A stretch of DNA of 64,000 nt from an uncultured Microbacteriaceae bacterium (lineage in GTDB: Bacteria; Actinomycetota; Actinomycetes; Actinomycetales; Microbacteriaceae): NCBI GenBank assembly GCA_937872445.1, contig CALMSL010000192.1, forward strand, positions 17,334 through 81,333, read 5' to 3'. The stretch's first letter is position 1. Every line of letters begins with the position of its first letter. The translations under genes were made by a program, and so were the position numbers. Of the stretch, positions 6,916 through 16,307 are shown piece by piece. The notes below the pieces were generated by a model that was not told the origin of the DNA, ran no database searches, and saw only the letters and a program-made list of their open reading frames with translations.

Positions 6916-9900
6916 GTGTTCACCAAGATTCTTGTCGCCAACCGGGGTGAAATAGCTATCCGCGCTTTTCGTGCCGCATTCGAGCTCGGAGCGAAGACGG
7001 TCGCCGTGTTTCCCTGGGAGGATCGGAACTCCCTGCACCGGTTGAAGGCGGACGAGGCCTACCTCATTGGCACGGAAGGGCATCCGGTTCGCGCCTACCT
7101 CGACGTGTCGGAGATTATCCGGGTCGCAACGGAATGCGGCGCCGACGCCATCTACCCGGGGTACGGATTTCTTTCGGAGAACCCCGAACTTGCCGAAGCA
7201 GCCGCAGCCGCCGGCATCGCCTTCATCGGCCCGAGCCAGTCCGTGCTGGAAATGGCGGGCAACAAGGTCACGGCGAAAGAGCACGCCATCGCGGCGGGCG
7301 TTCCCGTGCTCCAGTCCTCCCCGGCATCCGACGACGTCGACGTGCTCCTCGCCAGCGCGGACGCAATCGGCTTCCCCATCTTCGCCAAGGCGGTCGCCGG
7401 CGGCGGTGGCCGCGGGATGCGCCGCGTCGATCGGGCGGAAGACCTCCGGGGCGCGCTCGAAGAAGCCATGCGCGAGGCGGACAGCGCGTTCGGAGACCCG
7501 ACCATGTTCCTCGAGCAGGCCGTGCTTCGGCCCAGGCACATCGAGGTGCAAATCCTCGCCGACGGGACGGGGGAGACCGTCCACCTGTTCGAGCGCGACT
7601 GCAGCGTCCAGCGCAGGAACCAAAAGGTCATCGAGATCGCCCCTGCCCCGAACCTCGATCCGAAAATCCGCGAAGCGCTGTACCGCGATGCCATCGCTTT
7701 TGCGAAATCCATCAACTATGTGAACGCGGGCACGGTCGAATTCCTCGTGGACACCGTGGGGGAGAGGGCCGGGCAGCACGTCTTCATCGAAATGAATCCT
7801 CGAATTCAGGTTGAGCACACCGTGACGGAGGAGGTGACGGATGTGGACCTCGTTCAGGCGCAAATGCGCATCGCCTCCGGTCAAACCCTCGCCGAACTGG
7901 GTCTGGAACAGGGCTCGCTCTCCCTCCGCGGTGCCGCATTGCAGTGCCGGATCACGACGGAGGATCCCGCCGACGGGTTCCGGCCGGACACCGGAAAGAT
8001 CACAACCTACCGTTCGCCGGGGGGCGGCGGCATCCGCCTCGACGGCGGAACCATCGACCCCGGCACTCAGATCAGCCCCCACTTCGACTCGATGCTCGTG
8101 AAGATGACGTGCCGCGGGCGGGATTTCACCGCGGCGGTGGATCGCGCCAAGCGCGGGCTCGCCGAGTTTCGCATTCGGGGCGTCTCGACGAACATCCCGT
8201 TTCTGCAGGCGGTCCTGGATGACCCGTCGTTCGCCGCAGGCGATATCAGCACGGCGTTCATCGACGAACGGCCGGAGCTCGTCAACGCTGCGCCGTCGAA
8301 GGACCGCGGAACCAAGATCCTCAACTGGCTTGCCGATGTCACGGTGAACCAGCCGAACGGCAGCGGAGAGGGAATCATCAACCCGACTCTCAAGTTGCCG
8401 GCACTCGACGTGGATTCACCTGCGCCCGCCGGATCCCGGGAGCGCTTGCTGGCGCTCGGACCGACGAAGTTCGCGGCGGACCTTCGCGCTCAGACCGCCC
8501 TCGCGGTCACCGAGACCACGTTCCGGGACGCTCACCAGTCGCTGTTGGCGACCCGCGTGCGCACGAAGGACCTCGAAGCAGTGGCACCGTTCGTTGCACG
8601 CATGACCCCGCAGTTGCTCTCCGTCGAGGCGTGGGGCGGTGCCACCTATGATGTGGCGCTGCGTTTCCTCGGCGAGGACCCGTGGGATCGTCTTTCCGCC
8701 CTGCGCGAGACGTTGCCGAACATTGCCCTTCAGATGCTGCTGCGCGGTCGGAACACCGTCGGTTACACGCCGTACCCGACGAAAGTGACGGAAGCGTTCG
8801 TCGTGGAAGCCGCGGCAAGCGGTGTCGACATTTTCCGGATCTTCGACGCCCTGAACGACGTCGAGCGCATGCGGCCGGCGATCGACGCGGTGCTGGCCAC
8901 GGGGAGCACGGTCGCAGAGGTTGCGCTGTGCTACACCGGCAACCTGCTGGATCCCGCCGAAGAGCTCTACACCCTCGACTACTACCTGCGCCTCGCCGAG
9001 CAGATTGTGGCCAGCGGTGCCCACATTCTCGCCATCAAGGACATGGCGGGACTCTTGCGTGCAGGAGCCGCTGAGAAGCTCGTGAGCGCCCTGCGCGACC
9101 GGTTTGACCTCCCCGTCCACCTTCACACCCACGACACGGCAGGAGGGCAGCTCGCCACCCTCCTTGCCGCCAGTCGCGTCGGCGTCGACGCGGTCGATGT
9201 CGCGAGTGCGCCGATGGCCGGCACGACGAGTCAGCCGCCGTTCTCCGCCCTGGTCGCAGCCCTGGCCGACACCGAACGGGACACCGGCATTTCCCTGCAG
9301 GCCGTGTCGGATCTCGAACCATATTGGGAGGCCGTTCGGCACGCGTATCGCCCGTTCGAATCCGGACTCCCCGGCCCCACCGGCCGGGTCTACCACCACG
9401 AGATTCCCGGCGGACAGTTGTCCAACCTCCGCACGCAAGCCGTCGCCCTGGGTCTCGCAGACCAGTTCGAGAAGATCGAAGACTGGTATGCGGTGGCGAA
9501 CCGAATCCTCGGCCGTCCGCCGAAAGTGACCCCGTCCTCCAAGGTTGTCGGCGACCTCGCGCTCGCGATGGCCGCGGCGGACGCTGATCCGGACGACTTC
9601 GAGGAAAATCCGGGCAACTATGACGTTCCGGACTCCGTGATTTCGTTCATGGCGGGGGAGCTGGGGGATTTGCCCGGCGGCTGGCCGGAACCGTTCCGCA
9701 GCAAGGTGCTCGCCGGCCGGCAGGTTTCGATTGACGTTGCAGAACTCGGCCCGGAGGACAGCGCGGCACTCGAATCCGACTCCGCCAGCAGGCGTGCGGC
9801 GCTCAACCGCCTGCTGTTCCCGGGGCCGACCGAGGTGTTCAACGGCATACGGGAAAACTTCGGGGACGTGTCGGTCATCGACACCGTCGACTACCTGTAC

Positions 9901-10317
9901 GGGCTCCACCCTGGCGTCGAAAGCACGGTCGCCATCGGGACGGGCGTGAACCTCATCGTCGGTCTGGAGGCGATTGGCGAAGCGGATGCCAAGGGCGTGC
10001 GAACCGTCATGACGGTGATCAACGGGCAGTTGCGTCCGGTCTTCGTGCGCGATCGGTCCATCACCGTCGATGTGAAGGCCGCGGAAAAAGCGGACCCGGC
10101 CGCTCCCGGGCAGGTCTCGGCCCCGTTCTCCGGCGTGGTGTCCCTCAAGGTCTCTGAGGGAGACCATGTCGACGCAGGCCAGGTCGTCGCATCCATCGAG
10201 GCGATGAAAATGGAGGCGGCGATCACGTGCGCCGTGTCCGGAACGGTGGGCCGCCTCGCCATTCCGCCTACCCAGCAAGTTGACGCGGGTGATCTTCTGC
10301 TCGTCGTCGAGTTGTAA
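6916..10317 (+). CDS. pyc: Pyruvate carboxylase
   Basis: 1133 residues from the GTG at 6916, with ribosome site GAGAGGA at 6903-6910; the frame stays open to 6862 but that extension has no ribosome site. The order is biotin carboxylase (about 1-450: FTKILVANRGEIAIRAFRA, Gly-rich GGGGRGMRRV, the EMNPRIQVEHTVTE catalytic loop), carboxyltransferase (about 520-800, from TETTFRDAHQSLLATRVRT), the PYC/OADA domain, and a biotinyl domain with EAMKMEA (biotin-accepting Lys about 1098). The length matches single-chain pyruvate carboxylases. It makes oxaloacetate from pyruvate and bicarbonate using ATP, the main anaplerotic step. It is a single-gene unit divergent from parA. Confidence 0.97.
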   Translation: MFTKILVANRGEIAIRAFRAAFELGAKTVAVFPWEDRNSLHRLKADEAYLIGTEGHPVRAYLDVSEIIRVATECGADAIYPGYGFLSENPELAEAAAAAGIAFIGPSQSVLEMAGNKVTAKEHAIAAGVPVLQSSPASDDVDVLLASADAIGFPIFAKAVAGGGGRGMRRVDRAEDLRGALEEAMREADSAFGDPTMFLEQAVLRPRHIEVQILADGTGETVHLFERDCSVQRRNQKVIEIAPAPNLDPKIREALYRDAIAFAKSINYVNAGTVEFLVDTVGERAGQHVFIEMNPRIQVEHTVTEEVTDVDLVQAQMRIASGQTLAELGLEQGSLSLRGAALQCRITTEDPADGFRPDTGKITTYRSPGGGGIRLDGGTIDPGTQISPHFDSMLVKMTCRGRDFTAAVDRAKRGLAEFRIRGVSTNIPFLQAVLDDPSFAAGDISTAFIDERPELVNAAPSKDRGTKILNWLADVTVNQPNGSGEGIINPTLKLPALDVDSPAPAGSRERLLALGPTKFAADLRAQTALAVTETTFRDAHQSLLATRVRTKDLEAVAPFVARMTPQLLSVEAWGGATYDVALRFLGEDPWDRLSALRETLPNIALQMLLRGRNTVGYTPYPTKVTEAFVVEAAASGVDIFRIFDALNDVERMRPAIDAVLATGSTVAEVALCYTGNLLDPAEELYTLDYYLRLAEQIVASGAHILAIKDMAGLLRAGAAEKLVSALRDRFDLPVHLHTHDTAGGQLATLLAASRVGVDAVDVASAPMAGTTSQPPFSALVAALADTERDTGISLQAVSDLEPYWEAVRHAYRPFESGLPGPTGRVYHHEIPGGQLSNLRTQAVALGLADQFEKIEDWYAVANRILGRPPKVTPSSKVVGDLALAMAAADADPDDFEENPGNYDVPDSVISFMAGELGDLPGGWPEPFRSKVLAGRQVSIDVAELGPEDSAALESDSASRRAALNRLLFPGPTEVFNGIRENFGDVSVIDTVDYLYGLHPGVESTVAIGTGVNLIVGLEAIGEADAKGVRTVMTVINGQLRPVFVRDRSITVDVKAAEKADPAAPGQVSAPFSGVVSLKVSEGDHVDAGQVVASIEAMKMEAAITCAVSGTVGRLAIPPTQQVDAGDLLLVVEL

Positions 10318-10350
10318 GCTAGAGGGTCCGATCACGAAGGGCCTGGTGCT

Positions 10351-11622
10351 GTGGCTTCGAAAACCAGCGATACCGACAGGTTTCCCGAATTCGACCCCGA
10401 GTCGGAGTCGGATGCCGTCGCCGTCCCGGATTCGGTGACCCCGCGAACAAATTTGACCATTGAGGTGACCCTGCCGGAGGAAGTCCACTCCACCCCGGAC
10501 GATGAACTTGCCGTGGCATTGGGCGACGCCACGTTGAACGCGGGGCAGGTGCTGGACGAAGACGGGGCGAGGACCTCCATCAACCTCGTGCCGGTGATTC
10601 CGGAGCTCCCGAAGCGTGCCGAGCCTGCCGGGGCGCACAGCTCGCGGGCCAGGCTTCGCGGGCGAAGCGCGGTGGCACCCGAAACGGCAGCGATGCTGAC
10701 CTCGGAGCGGCTCATCGAACAACGCAGACGCGGCCGGGCCAGGCCCGAAGGCTTCTGGCAGGAGCTCGTTTACTCCAGCACCCTGCATCTGGTGAATCTT
10801 GGCGATTCTGCGCGGGTGCGTGCTCGCAAGGAACTGGACGCGCGCATCGGAAAGCGACTCGACGGCGGGACACGATTCGTGCCCGTGCTCACGAGGAAGG
10901 GCGGTGTCGGCAAGACGACGATTACCGCGCTTTTGGGAATGGCATTGGCGAACGTTCGCGAAGACCGGGTCATCGCGATCGACGCAAACCCTGACCGGGG
11001 CACCCTGGCTGAACGGGTGGCCAGGCACACCTCGGCGACCGTCAGGGACGTGATCCTCAACGCGCGCTCCATCAGCTCATTCAGCGATTTCACGAAACTC
11101 GTGTCGAGGGATGAAACCAGGCTCGACATTCTCGCCTCCGATTCCGATCCACTCCTCTCCGAAGCGTTCGATGCGGATGATTACAACGTCGTCGCGGAAC
11201 TGGCCGCCCGGTTTTATTCCATCGTGCTCACCGACTGCGGCACCGGAATCGTTCACTCCGCCATGCGGGCGACACTGCAGCACGCCGACTCCGTGGTCAT
11301 CGTGTCCGGTGGAAGCGTGGATGAGGCCCGGCTCGCATCCGAGACGCTGACCTGGCTCGAGGCGAACGACTACGAGGAGCTTGCGCGCAACGCCGTCGTC
11401 GCGCTCAACACGGGCACTCAGGGCACGAACATGGTCAACATTGACGAGGTCGAAGCGCACTTCAGTTCGCGCGTGCGCGAGGTCGTGCGCATCCCGTATG
11501 ACCCGATGCTCGCCTCCGGGGCCGTGATCGACTTTGACCGTCTTGAACCGCTGACTCGCGCCACGGCACGGGATCTGGCCGCTTCCGTGGTGGACGGACT
11601 GCCGTCGACCAAGGACGACTGA
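10351..11622 (+). CDS. MinD/ParA-like P-loop ATPase with long N-terminal extension
   Basis: 423 residues, GTG start at 10351. About the first 170 residues are acidic, then basic, and look disordered (SRARLRGRSAVAPE, RRRGRARPE). The ATPase domain follows, with deviant Walker A RKGGVGKTT (about residues 187-195), AIDANPDRGTLAE, and Walker B IVLTDCGTG. Actinobacterial MinD-like proteins of this shape are common and mostly uncharacterised; some belong to type VII secretion (EccF/EspI-like) or membrane-positioning systems. No secretion genes occur here. It follows pyc by 33 bases and precedes def by 25, so it may be co-transcribed with them. Confidence 0.75.
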   Translation: MASKTSDTDRFPEFDPESESDAVAVPDSVTPRTNLTIEVTLPEEVHSTPDDELAVALGDATLNAGQVLDEDGARTSINLVPVIPELPKRAEPAGAHSSRARLRGRSAVAPETAAMLTSERLIEQRRRGRARPEGFWQELVYSSTLHLVNLGDSARVRARKELDARIGKRLDGGTRFVPVLTRKGGVGKTTITALLGMALANVREDRVIAIDANPDRGTLAERVARHTSATVRDVILNARSISSFSDFTKLVSRDETRLDILASDSDPLLSEAFDADDYNVVAELAARFYSIVLTDCGTGIVHSAMRATLQHADSVVIVSGGSVDEARLASETLTWLEANDYEELARNAVVALNTGTQGTNMVNIDEVEAHFSSRVREVVRIPYDPMLASGAVIDFDRLEPLTRATARDLAASVVDGLPSTKDD

Positions 11623-11647
11623 GACCTCAGAAGGACCAGATTCGATC

Positions 11648-12139
11648 ATGACGGCGCGCCAGATCAGGGTGTTCGGTGACCCGGTTCTTCGCACGGTTTC
11701 CTCGCCGGTGGTGCTCCGCGACCACGGCACGGCCGGCCTCGTCGAGGACCTCCTGGACACGGTTCGCCTGCCCGGCAGGGCGGGCGTCGCCGCGCCGCAG
11801 ATTGGGATAAACCAGCGCGCGTTCAGCTACAACATCGACGGCGACGTGGGATACCTCCTGAACCCGGTGCTCGTCGACGTCTCGGGTGAACCCGAACTCG
11901 TGGACGAGGGGTGCCTGTCCGTGCCCGGATTCTATTTTCAGCGTATGCGGTACCCGTGGGCGCGCGCGACCGGCGTCGATCTGGACGGGAACCCGGTCGA
12001 GCTTGAAGGCGACGGCCTGCTCGCCCAGGCACTCCAGCACGAAATCGACCATCTTGACGGCAAGCTCTTCATCGAAGGTCTCGACAAAGACCGCAAACGC
12101 GAAGCGATGCGAATGATTCGGGAGTCAGACTGGTTCTGA
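11648..12139 (+). CDS. def: Peptide deformylase
   Basis: 163 residues. The three family motifs are present: GRAGVAAPQIG (a variant of GxGxAAxQ, with Arg-Ala replacing the first residues), EGCLSVPG with the metal-binding Cys, and QHEIDHLDG with the two metal His and catalytic Glu. It removes the N-formyl group from new proteins in the cytoplasm, using Fe(II) or another divalent metal. An AGAAGGA ribosome site lies at 11630-11636. No formyltransferase gene is next to it. It is shorter than many actinobacterial deformylases (about 180-200) but all catalytic residues are kept. Confidence 0.93.
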   Translation: MTARQIRVFGDPVLRTVSSPVVLRDHGTAGLVEDLLDTVRLPGRAGVAAPQIGINQRAFSYNIDGDVGYLLNPVLVDVSGEPELVDEGCLSVPGFYFQRMRYPWARATGVDLDGNPVELEGDGLLAQALQHEIDHLDGKLFIEGLDKDRKREAMRMIRESDWF

Positions 12140-12149
12140 CCCCCGCCCG

Positions 12150-13976
12150 TCAACCGACTACCGAGTGACCCTGAGTCGCCGGCGCATCCTCATAGAGCCC
12201 GTCGATTGTGTCGGCGAAATCCGCGAGGATGACGTGCCGCTTGACGCTGAGCTTCGGTGTGAGGTGGCCACTCGCCTCCGTCAGGTCGTGCGGCAGGATA
12301 ACAAACTTGCGCACCGATTCGGCGCGCGACACTGCCGAGTTCGCCCGGTCGATCGCCGATTGGATCTCCGCGAGCACCTTCGGATTCTTCGCTGCCTCGT
12401 CGACCGACATCGTCGCATCCTCGCCGTTGTTGTTCAGCCACACCGGCAGCATTTCCTCATCAAGCGAGATGAGCGCGCCGATGAAGGGGCGCTTGTCGCC
12501 GACCACGATGACTTGCCCGATGATGGGGTTCGCCCTGATGGGATCCTCGAGGGTCGCGGGGGCGACGTTCTTGCCGCCCGCGGTGACGATCATTTCCTTC
12601 TTGCGTCCGGTGATCTCCAGGTACCCGTCCTCGTCGATGGTGCCGATGTCTCCGGTCTTGAACCACTCGCCGTCGAAGGTTTCCTTCGTGGCCTTCTCGT
12701 TGTTCCAGTAGCCGCCGAAAATGTTGACGCCCTTCGCCTGGATTTCGCCGTCCGCAGCGAGCCGAACAGCGCATCCCGGAAGCGGGGGACCGACCTTGCC
12801 GATCTTGAAGTGCGATGGGACGTTCACGGTGATGGGCGCCGTGGTTTCGGTCAGGCCGTAACCCTCAAGAATGGTCAGCCCGAGACTGCGGTAGAAGTGC
12901 CCGAGGAACAGCCCGAGCGGGGCCGAGCCGGACACCGCGTACTTGACGCGTCCACCGAGCGCTGCGCGGATTTTGCTCAGGACGAGCCGATCGAACAGGG
13001 CAAACTGGATCGCAAGTCCCAGGGGAACCTTTCCTGCATCCAGTGCCTTCGAGTGCGCGACGGCAACCGCGGCGGCCTTGCGGAAGATCTTGCCCTTCCC
13101 GCCGCCCTCGGCCTTCTGCTCCGACGAGTTGTACACCTTCTCGAACACGCGGGGCACCGCGAGCAGGAACGTGGGTTTGAAGGAGCCCATCGCCGGAAGC
13201 AATTGCTTGGTGTCCGGCTGGTGGCCCACCTTCACGCCGCCGACAATTGCGAGCACCGAGATGAAGCGCGCGAAAATGTGGGCGAGCGTGATGAAGAGCA
13301 GGGTGCTGGACTCGGTGTTCACAACTTCCGGGATGGCTTCGCGCGCATTGCGGGTGAGTTCGACGAAGTTGGAGTGCGTGAGCATGCACCCCTTCGGCCG
13401 ACCGGTGGTCCCCGCCGTATAGATGAGCGTCGCGAGGTCGTCGCCCTTCGCGAGATTCCGACGGCGCTCGATTTCCTCGTCGGTGACGTCTTTGCCACTG
13501 GCCGCGAGCTTCTCCAGATCACCGGTGTCGATCTTCCAGACGTTGCGGACGAGCGGAAGCTCCGGGTGGGCTTCATCGAATCGGGAGAAGTGGTCCGGGG
13601 TCTCCGTGATCATGGCGACCGTACCGGAGTCACCGAGGTTCCACTGGAGCTGGGAGGGAGAGGATGTCTCGTAGATCGGCACCATGACGGCGCCGGCGAA
13701 CCAGATCGCAAAGTCGATGAGGGTCCACTCGTAGCGGGTCTTGCACATGAGCCCGATTTTGTCGCCGGGCTCGATCCCTGCTGCGACAAATCCCTTTGCG
13801 AGGGCGTGAACCTGGTTCAGAAATTCTGTTGCCGTGACGTCCGACCAGCCGCCATCGTGGGTGGGGATGGAAAACAGGGCGAGGTTCGGAGTGGCGCGCA
13901 CCCGTTCCACGAGAAGGTCCGTTGCGTTCGCATTCGGATCGGCGGGAACGATGGCGGGCGTTTCGTAGTGGTCCAC
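12150..13976 (-). CDS. Long-chain acyl-CoA synthetase (AMP-forming, FadD15-like)
   Basis: 608 residues. GTG start with ribosome site AAAGGAG six bases upstream. The AMP-binding signature LIYTAGTTGRPKG is at about residues 187-200. Later adenylation motifs are YGLTETTAP, WFKTGDIGTIDEDGYLEITG and the catalytic-Lys region near the C-terminus (KLSVKRH). The length and motifs match bacterial long-chain fatty acyl-CoA ligases that activate fatty acids for oxidation or lipid synthesis. It converges on def with an 11-base gap and is divergent from a PlsC-like acyltransferase gene at 14121, which suggests a shared lipid function. Chain-length preference is not readable. Confidence 0.9.
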   Translation of the reverse strand: MDHYETPAIVPADPNANATDLLVERVRATPNLALFSIPTHDGGWSDVTATEFLNQVHALAKGFVAAGIEPGDKIGLMCKTRYEWTLIDFAIWFAGAVMVPIYETSSPSQLQWNLGDSGTVAMITETPDHFSRFDEAHPELPLVRNVWKIDTGDLEKLAASGKDVTDEEIERRRNLAKGDDLATLIYTAGTTGRPKGCMLTHSNFVELTRNAREAIPEVVNTESSTLLFITLAHIFARFISVLAIVGGVKVGHQPDTKQLLPAMGSFKPTFLLAVPRVFEKVYNSSEQKAEGGGKGKIFRKAAAVAVAHSKALDAGKVPLGLAIQFALFDRLVLSKIRAALGGRVKYAVSGSAPLGLFLGHFYRSLGLTILEGYGLTETTAPITVNVPSHFKIGKVGPPLPGCAVRLAADGEIQAKGVNIFGGYWNNEKATKETFDGEWFKTGDIGTIDEDGYLEITGRKKEMIVTAGGKNVAPATLEDPIRANPIIGQVIVVGDKRPFIGALISLDEEMLPVWLNNNGEDATMSVDEAAKNPKVLAEIQSAIDRANSAVSRAESVRKFVILPHDLTEASGHLTPKLSVKRHVILADFADTIDGLYEDAPATQGHSVVG

Positions 13977-14120
13977 AGCGACTCCTTTGGTACCGGTCAG
14001 GTCATTCTTACTACTCTATCTGGTCGTGCGCGTGGGCCACCCGGGTTCGTGTTCCCGCGTGCACGGGTAGGCTGAGGAGGTTCACGTCGGGGAAAAAACT
14101 GGCAGGAGGGAAAGGTTCGG

Positions 14121-14810
14121 ATGTTCTACTGGTTCATGAAGAACCTCATCGCTGGACCGATCCTGCGCACGGCCTTTCGCCCCTGGGTGACCGGTGAGGA
14201 AAACATCCCGCGCAAGGGCGGCGTCATTCTGGCGAGCAACCATCTTTCCTTCATCGATTCGGTGTTTCTGCCGCTCGTGATCGATCGCCGCGTGACGTTC
14301 CTGGCGAAGAGCGACTACTACACGGCCCGCGGCATCAAGGGCTGGGCGATCAAACACTTCCTGAAAGCTGCCGGGATGATCCCCATCGACCGCTCAGGTG
14401 GAAAAGCATCCGAAGCCAGCCTGCGCACGGGCCTCGGCGTTCTCCACCGCGGCGAGGTCCTCGGGATTTACCCCGAGGGAACCCGAAGCCCGGACGGCAA
14501 ACTGTACCGTGGCCGGACCGGCGTGGCCAGGATGGTGCTCGAAGGGGGAGTCCCCGTTGTGCCCGTCGCCATGATCGACACCGAAAAGGTCATGCCGATC
14601 GGCAAGCGGTTGCCCAAGGTGCGCCGCATCGGGGTCGTGATCGGCGAACCACTGGATTTCTCGCGGTTCGACGGGATGGAGAGCGACCGATTCATTCTGC
14701 GGTCCATCACCGACGAGATCATGTACGAACTCAGCCACCTCGGCGATCAGGAATACGTCGATGTGTATGCCACAACTGTCAAGGAGAAGGCCGGGAGCCG
14801 CAGTCGCTAA
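14121..14810 (+). CDS. 1-acyl-sn-glycerol-3-phosphate acyltransferase (PlsC-like)
   Basis: 229 residues. The acyltransferase motifs are intact: SNHLSFIDSVF (NHx4D, about residues 40-50) and YPEGTRSPDG (about 117-126), with VPVVPVAMI further on. A ribosome site GGAGGGAAAGG precedes the ATG. The family adds the second acyl chain to lysophosphatidic acid at the inner membrane; some actinobacterial members act on other lipids. The divergent acyl-CoA synthetase could supply the acyl donor. A single PlsC domain fills the protein. Confidence 0.9.
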   Translation: MFYWFMKNLIAGPILRTAFRPWVTGEENIPRKGGVILASNHLSFIDSVFLPLVIDRRVTFLAKSDYYTARGIKGWAIKHFLKAAGMIPIDRSGGKASEASLRTGLGVLHRGEVLGIYPEGTRSPDGKLYRGRTGVARMVLEGGVPVVPVAMIDTEKVMPIGKRLPKVRRIGVVIGEPLDFSRFDGMESDRFILRSITDEIMYELSHLGDQEYVDVYATTVKEKAGSRSR

Positions 14811-14839
14811 ACCCGCCACGAAACGTCACACTCAGCCAC

Positions 14840-14866
14840 ACGCGCTTAAATAGAGTTCAGGCGCGT
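14840..14866. repeat. Inverted repeat before DAHP synthase
   Basis: ACGCGC (14840-14845) and GCGCGT (14861-14866) flank a 15-base A+T-rich loop, 26 bases before the aroG-type start. It might be a promoter/operator region or a leader stem. Six-base arms can arise by chance. Confidence 0.25.
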
Positions 14867-14891
14867 CAACCAGCAACCCAGGGAGCAATCA

Positions 14892-16262
14892 GTGGTCGAT
14901 CCAACCGAACCGGTCGTACTTGCCGAACCGGCAGTCATCGACGGGCTCGACCACTGGCGTGACCTTCCCATCGCCCAGCAGCCCCCGTGGCCGTCCGCTG
15001 ACGACGTCGCCGCCGCGTCGCGCGAACTGTCGGGGCTGCCGCCGCTCGTCTTTGCGGGAGAGGTCGACATCCTCCGCAACCGGCTCGCGAGCGTTGCCCG
15101 GGGTGAGGCGTTCCTGCTTCAGGGCGGGGATTGCGCGGAGACGTTCGCCGCGGCGACGGCGGATCAGATCCGCGATCGGGTCAAGACGATTCTCCAGATG
15201 GCCGTCGTTCTCACCTACGGCGCATCCATGCCGGTCATCAAGATGGGCCGGATGGCGGGGCAGTTCGCGAAACCGCGCTCCAGCGACAGCGAGACCCGTG
15301 GTGATGTCACCCTGCCGGCGTACCGCGGCGACATCGTGAACGGGTACGACTTCACCCCGCAATCCCGCGCTGCCGACCCCTCCCGCCTGGTGCGCGGCTA
15401 CCACACTGCCGCGAGCACCCTGAACCTGATCCGCGCATTCACTCAGGGCGGATTCGCTGATTTGCGCCAGGTGCACAGCTGGAATCAGGGCTTCGCACGC
15501 AACCCGGCGAATGTGCGGTACGAGCACATGGCGCGGGAGATCGACCGGGCGATCAAATTCATGATGGCCTGCGGCGCGGACTTCGAGGCACTCAAGCGCA
15601 CGGAGTTCTACACGTCGCATGAGGCGCTCCTGATGGACTACGAGCGGCCGATGACCCGGATCGATTCGCGGACGGGAACCCCGTACAACACCTCAGCGCA
15701 CTTCCTGTGGGTTGGGGAGCGCACGCGGCAACCGGATGGCGCCCACATCGACTTCCTGTCGCGCGTCCGCAACCCGCTGGGCGTCAAGCTTGGGCCGTCG
15801 ACGACACCCGCGCAGGTTCTCGAGCTCATCGACCGGCTGGATCCGGACCGGGAGCCCGGCCGCCTCACGTTCATCACGCGCATGGGTGCCGGACGGGTCA
15901 GAGACGTACTGCCGGAACTGCTGGAGACCGTCAGGAACAGCGACGCAACGCCCGTGTGGGTGTGCGACCCCATGCATGGCAACGGGCTCACGACGCCGAC
16001 CGGGTACAAGACCAGACGATTCGATGACGTCGTTGACGAGGTCAAGGGATTCTTCGAAGCCCACCGCACGGTGGGAACCAACCCCGGCGGTATCCACATC
16101 GAACTCACCGGCGACGACGTCACCGAGTGCCTTGGCGGGTCAGAACAAATCGACGAATCGGCTCTCGCCACGCGCTATGAGTCGCTGTGCGATCCACGCC
16201 TGAACCACATGCAGTCGCTCGAGCTCGCCTTCCTGGTGGCGGAAGAACTCGGGGCTCGCTAG
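14892..16262 (+). CDS. aroG: Class II DAHP synthase (3-deoxy-7-phosphoheptulonate synthase)
   Basis: 456 residues, GTG start at 14892. Class II (plant/mycobacterial) features are clear: LQGGDCAETFA near residue 77, GRMAGQFAKPRSSD, an NLIRAFTQGGFADLRQVHSW segment, and VWVCDPMHGNG at about 355-365, with the metal-binding Cys, His and Glu residues. It condenses phosphoenolpyruvate and erythrose 4-phosphate, the first step of the shikimate pathway. In M. tuberculosis the homologue AroG (Rv2178c) lies close to pknL and Rv2175c. The same neighbourhood is seen here. It converges on the kinase gene. Confidence 0.95.
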   Translation: MVDPTEPVVLAEPAVIDGLDHWRDLPIAQQPPWPSADDVAAASRELSGLPPLVFAGEVDILRNRLASVARGEAFLLQGGDCAETFAAATADQIRDRVKTILQMAVVLTYGASMPVIKMGRMAGQFAKPRSSDSETRGDVTLPAYRGDIVNGYDFTPQSRAADPSRLVRGYHTAASTLNLIRAFTQGGFADLRQVHSWNQGFARNPANVRYEHMAREIDRAIKFMMACGADFEALKRTEFYTSHEALLMDYERPMTRIDSRTGTPYNTSAHFLWVGERTRQPDGAHIDFLSRVRNPLGVKLGPSTTPAQVLELIDRLDPDREPGRLTFITRMGAGRVRDVLPELLETVRNSDATPVWVCDPMHGNGLTTPTGYKTRRFDDVVDEVKGFFEAHRTVGTNPGGIHIELTGDDVTECLGGSEQIDESALATRYESLCDPRLNHMQSLELAFLVAEELGAR

Positions 16263-16266
16263 GGGG

Positions 16267-16292
16267 CAACGGGGTCGAGGGCGCACCCGTTG
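16267..16292. terminator. Stem-loop between convergent aroG and kinase genes
   Basis: CAACGGG (16267-16273) pairs exactly with CCCGTTG (16286-16292) across a 12-base loop. It sits in the 45-base gap between two converging stops. There is no U-run, so termination is plausible but unproven. Confidence 0.4.
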
Positions 16293-16307
16293 TTCGACGG
16301 TCGTGCC

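Noticed and set aside
8416-11028. An 870-codon minus-strand open frame opposite pyc
   Set aside because: Antisense to intact carboxyltransferase and biotinyl domains, with no family motif; an artefact of high GC at third positions.
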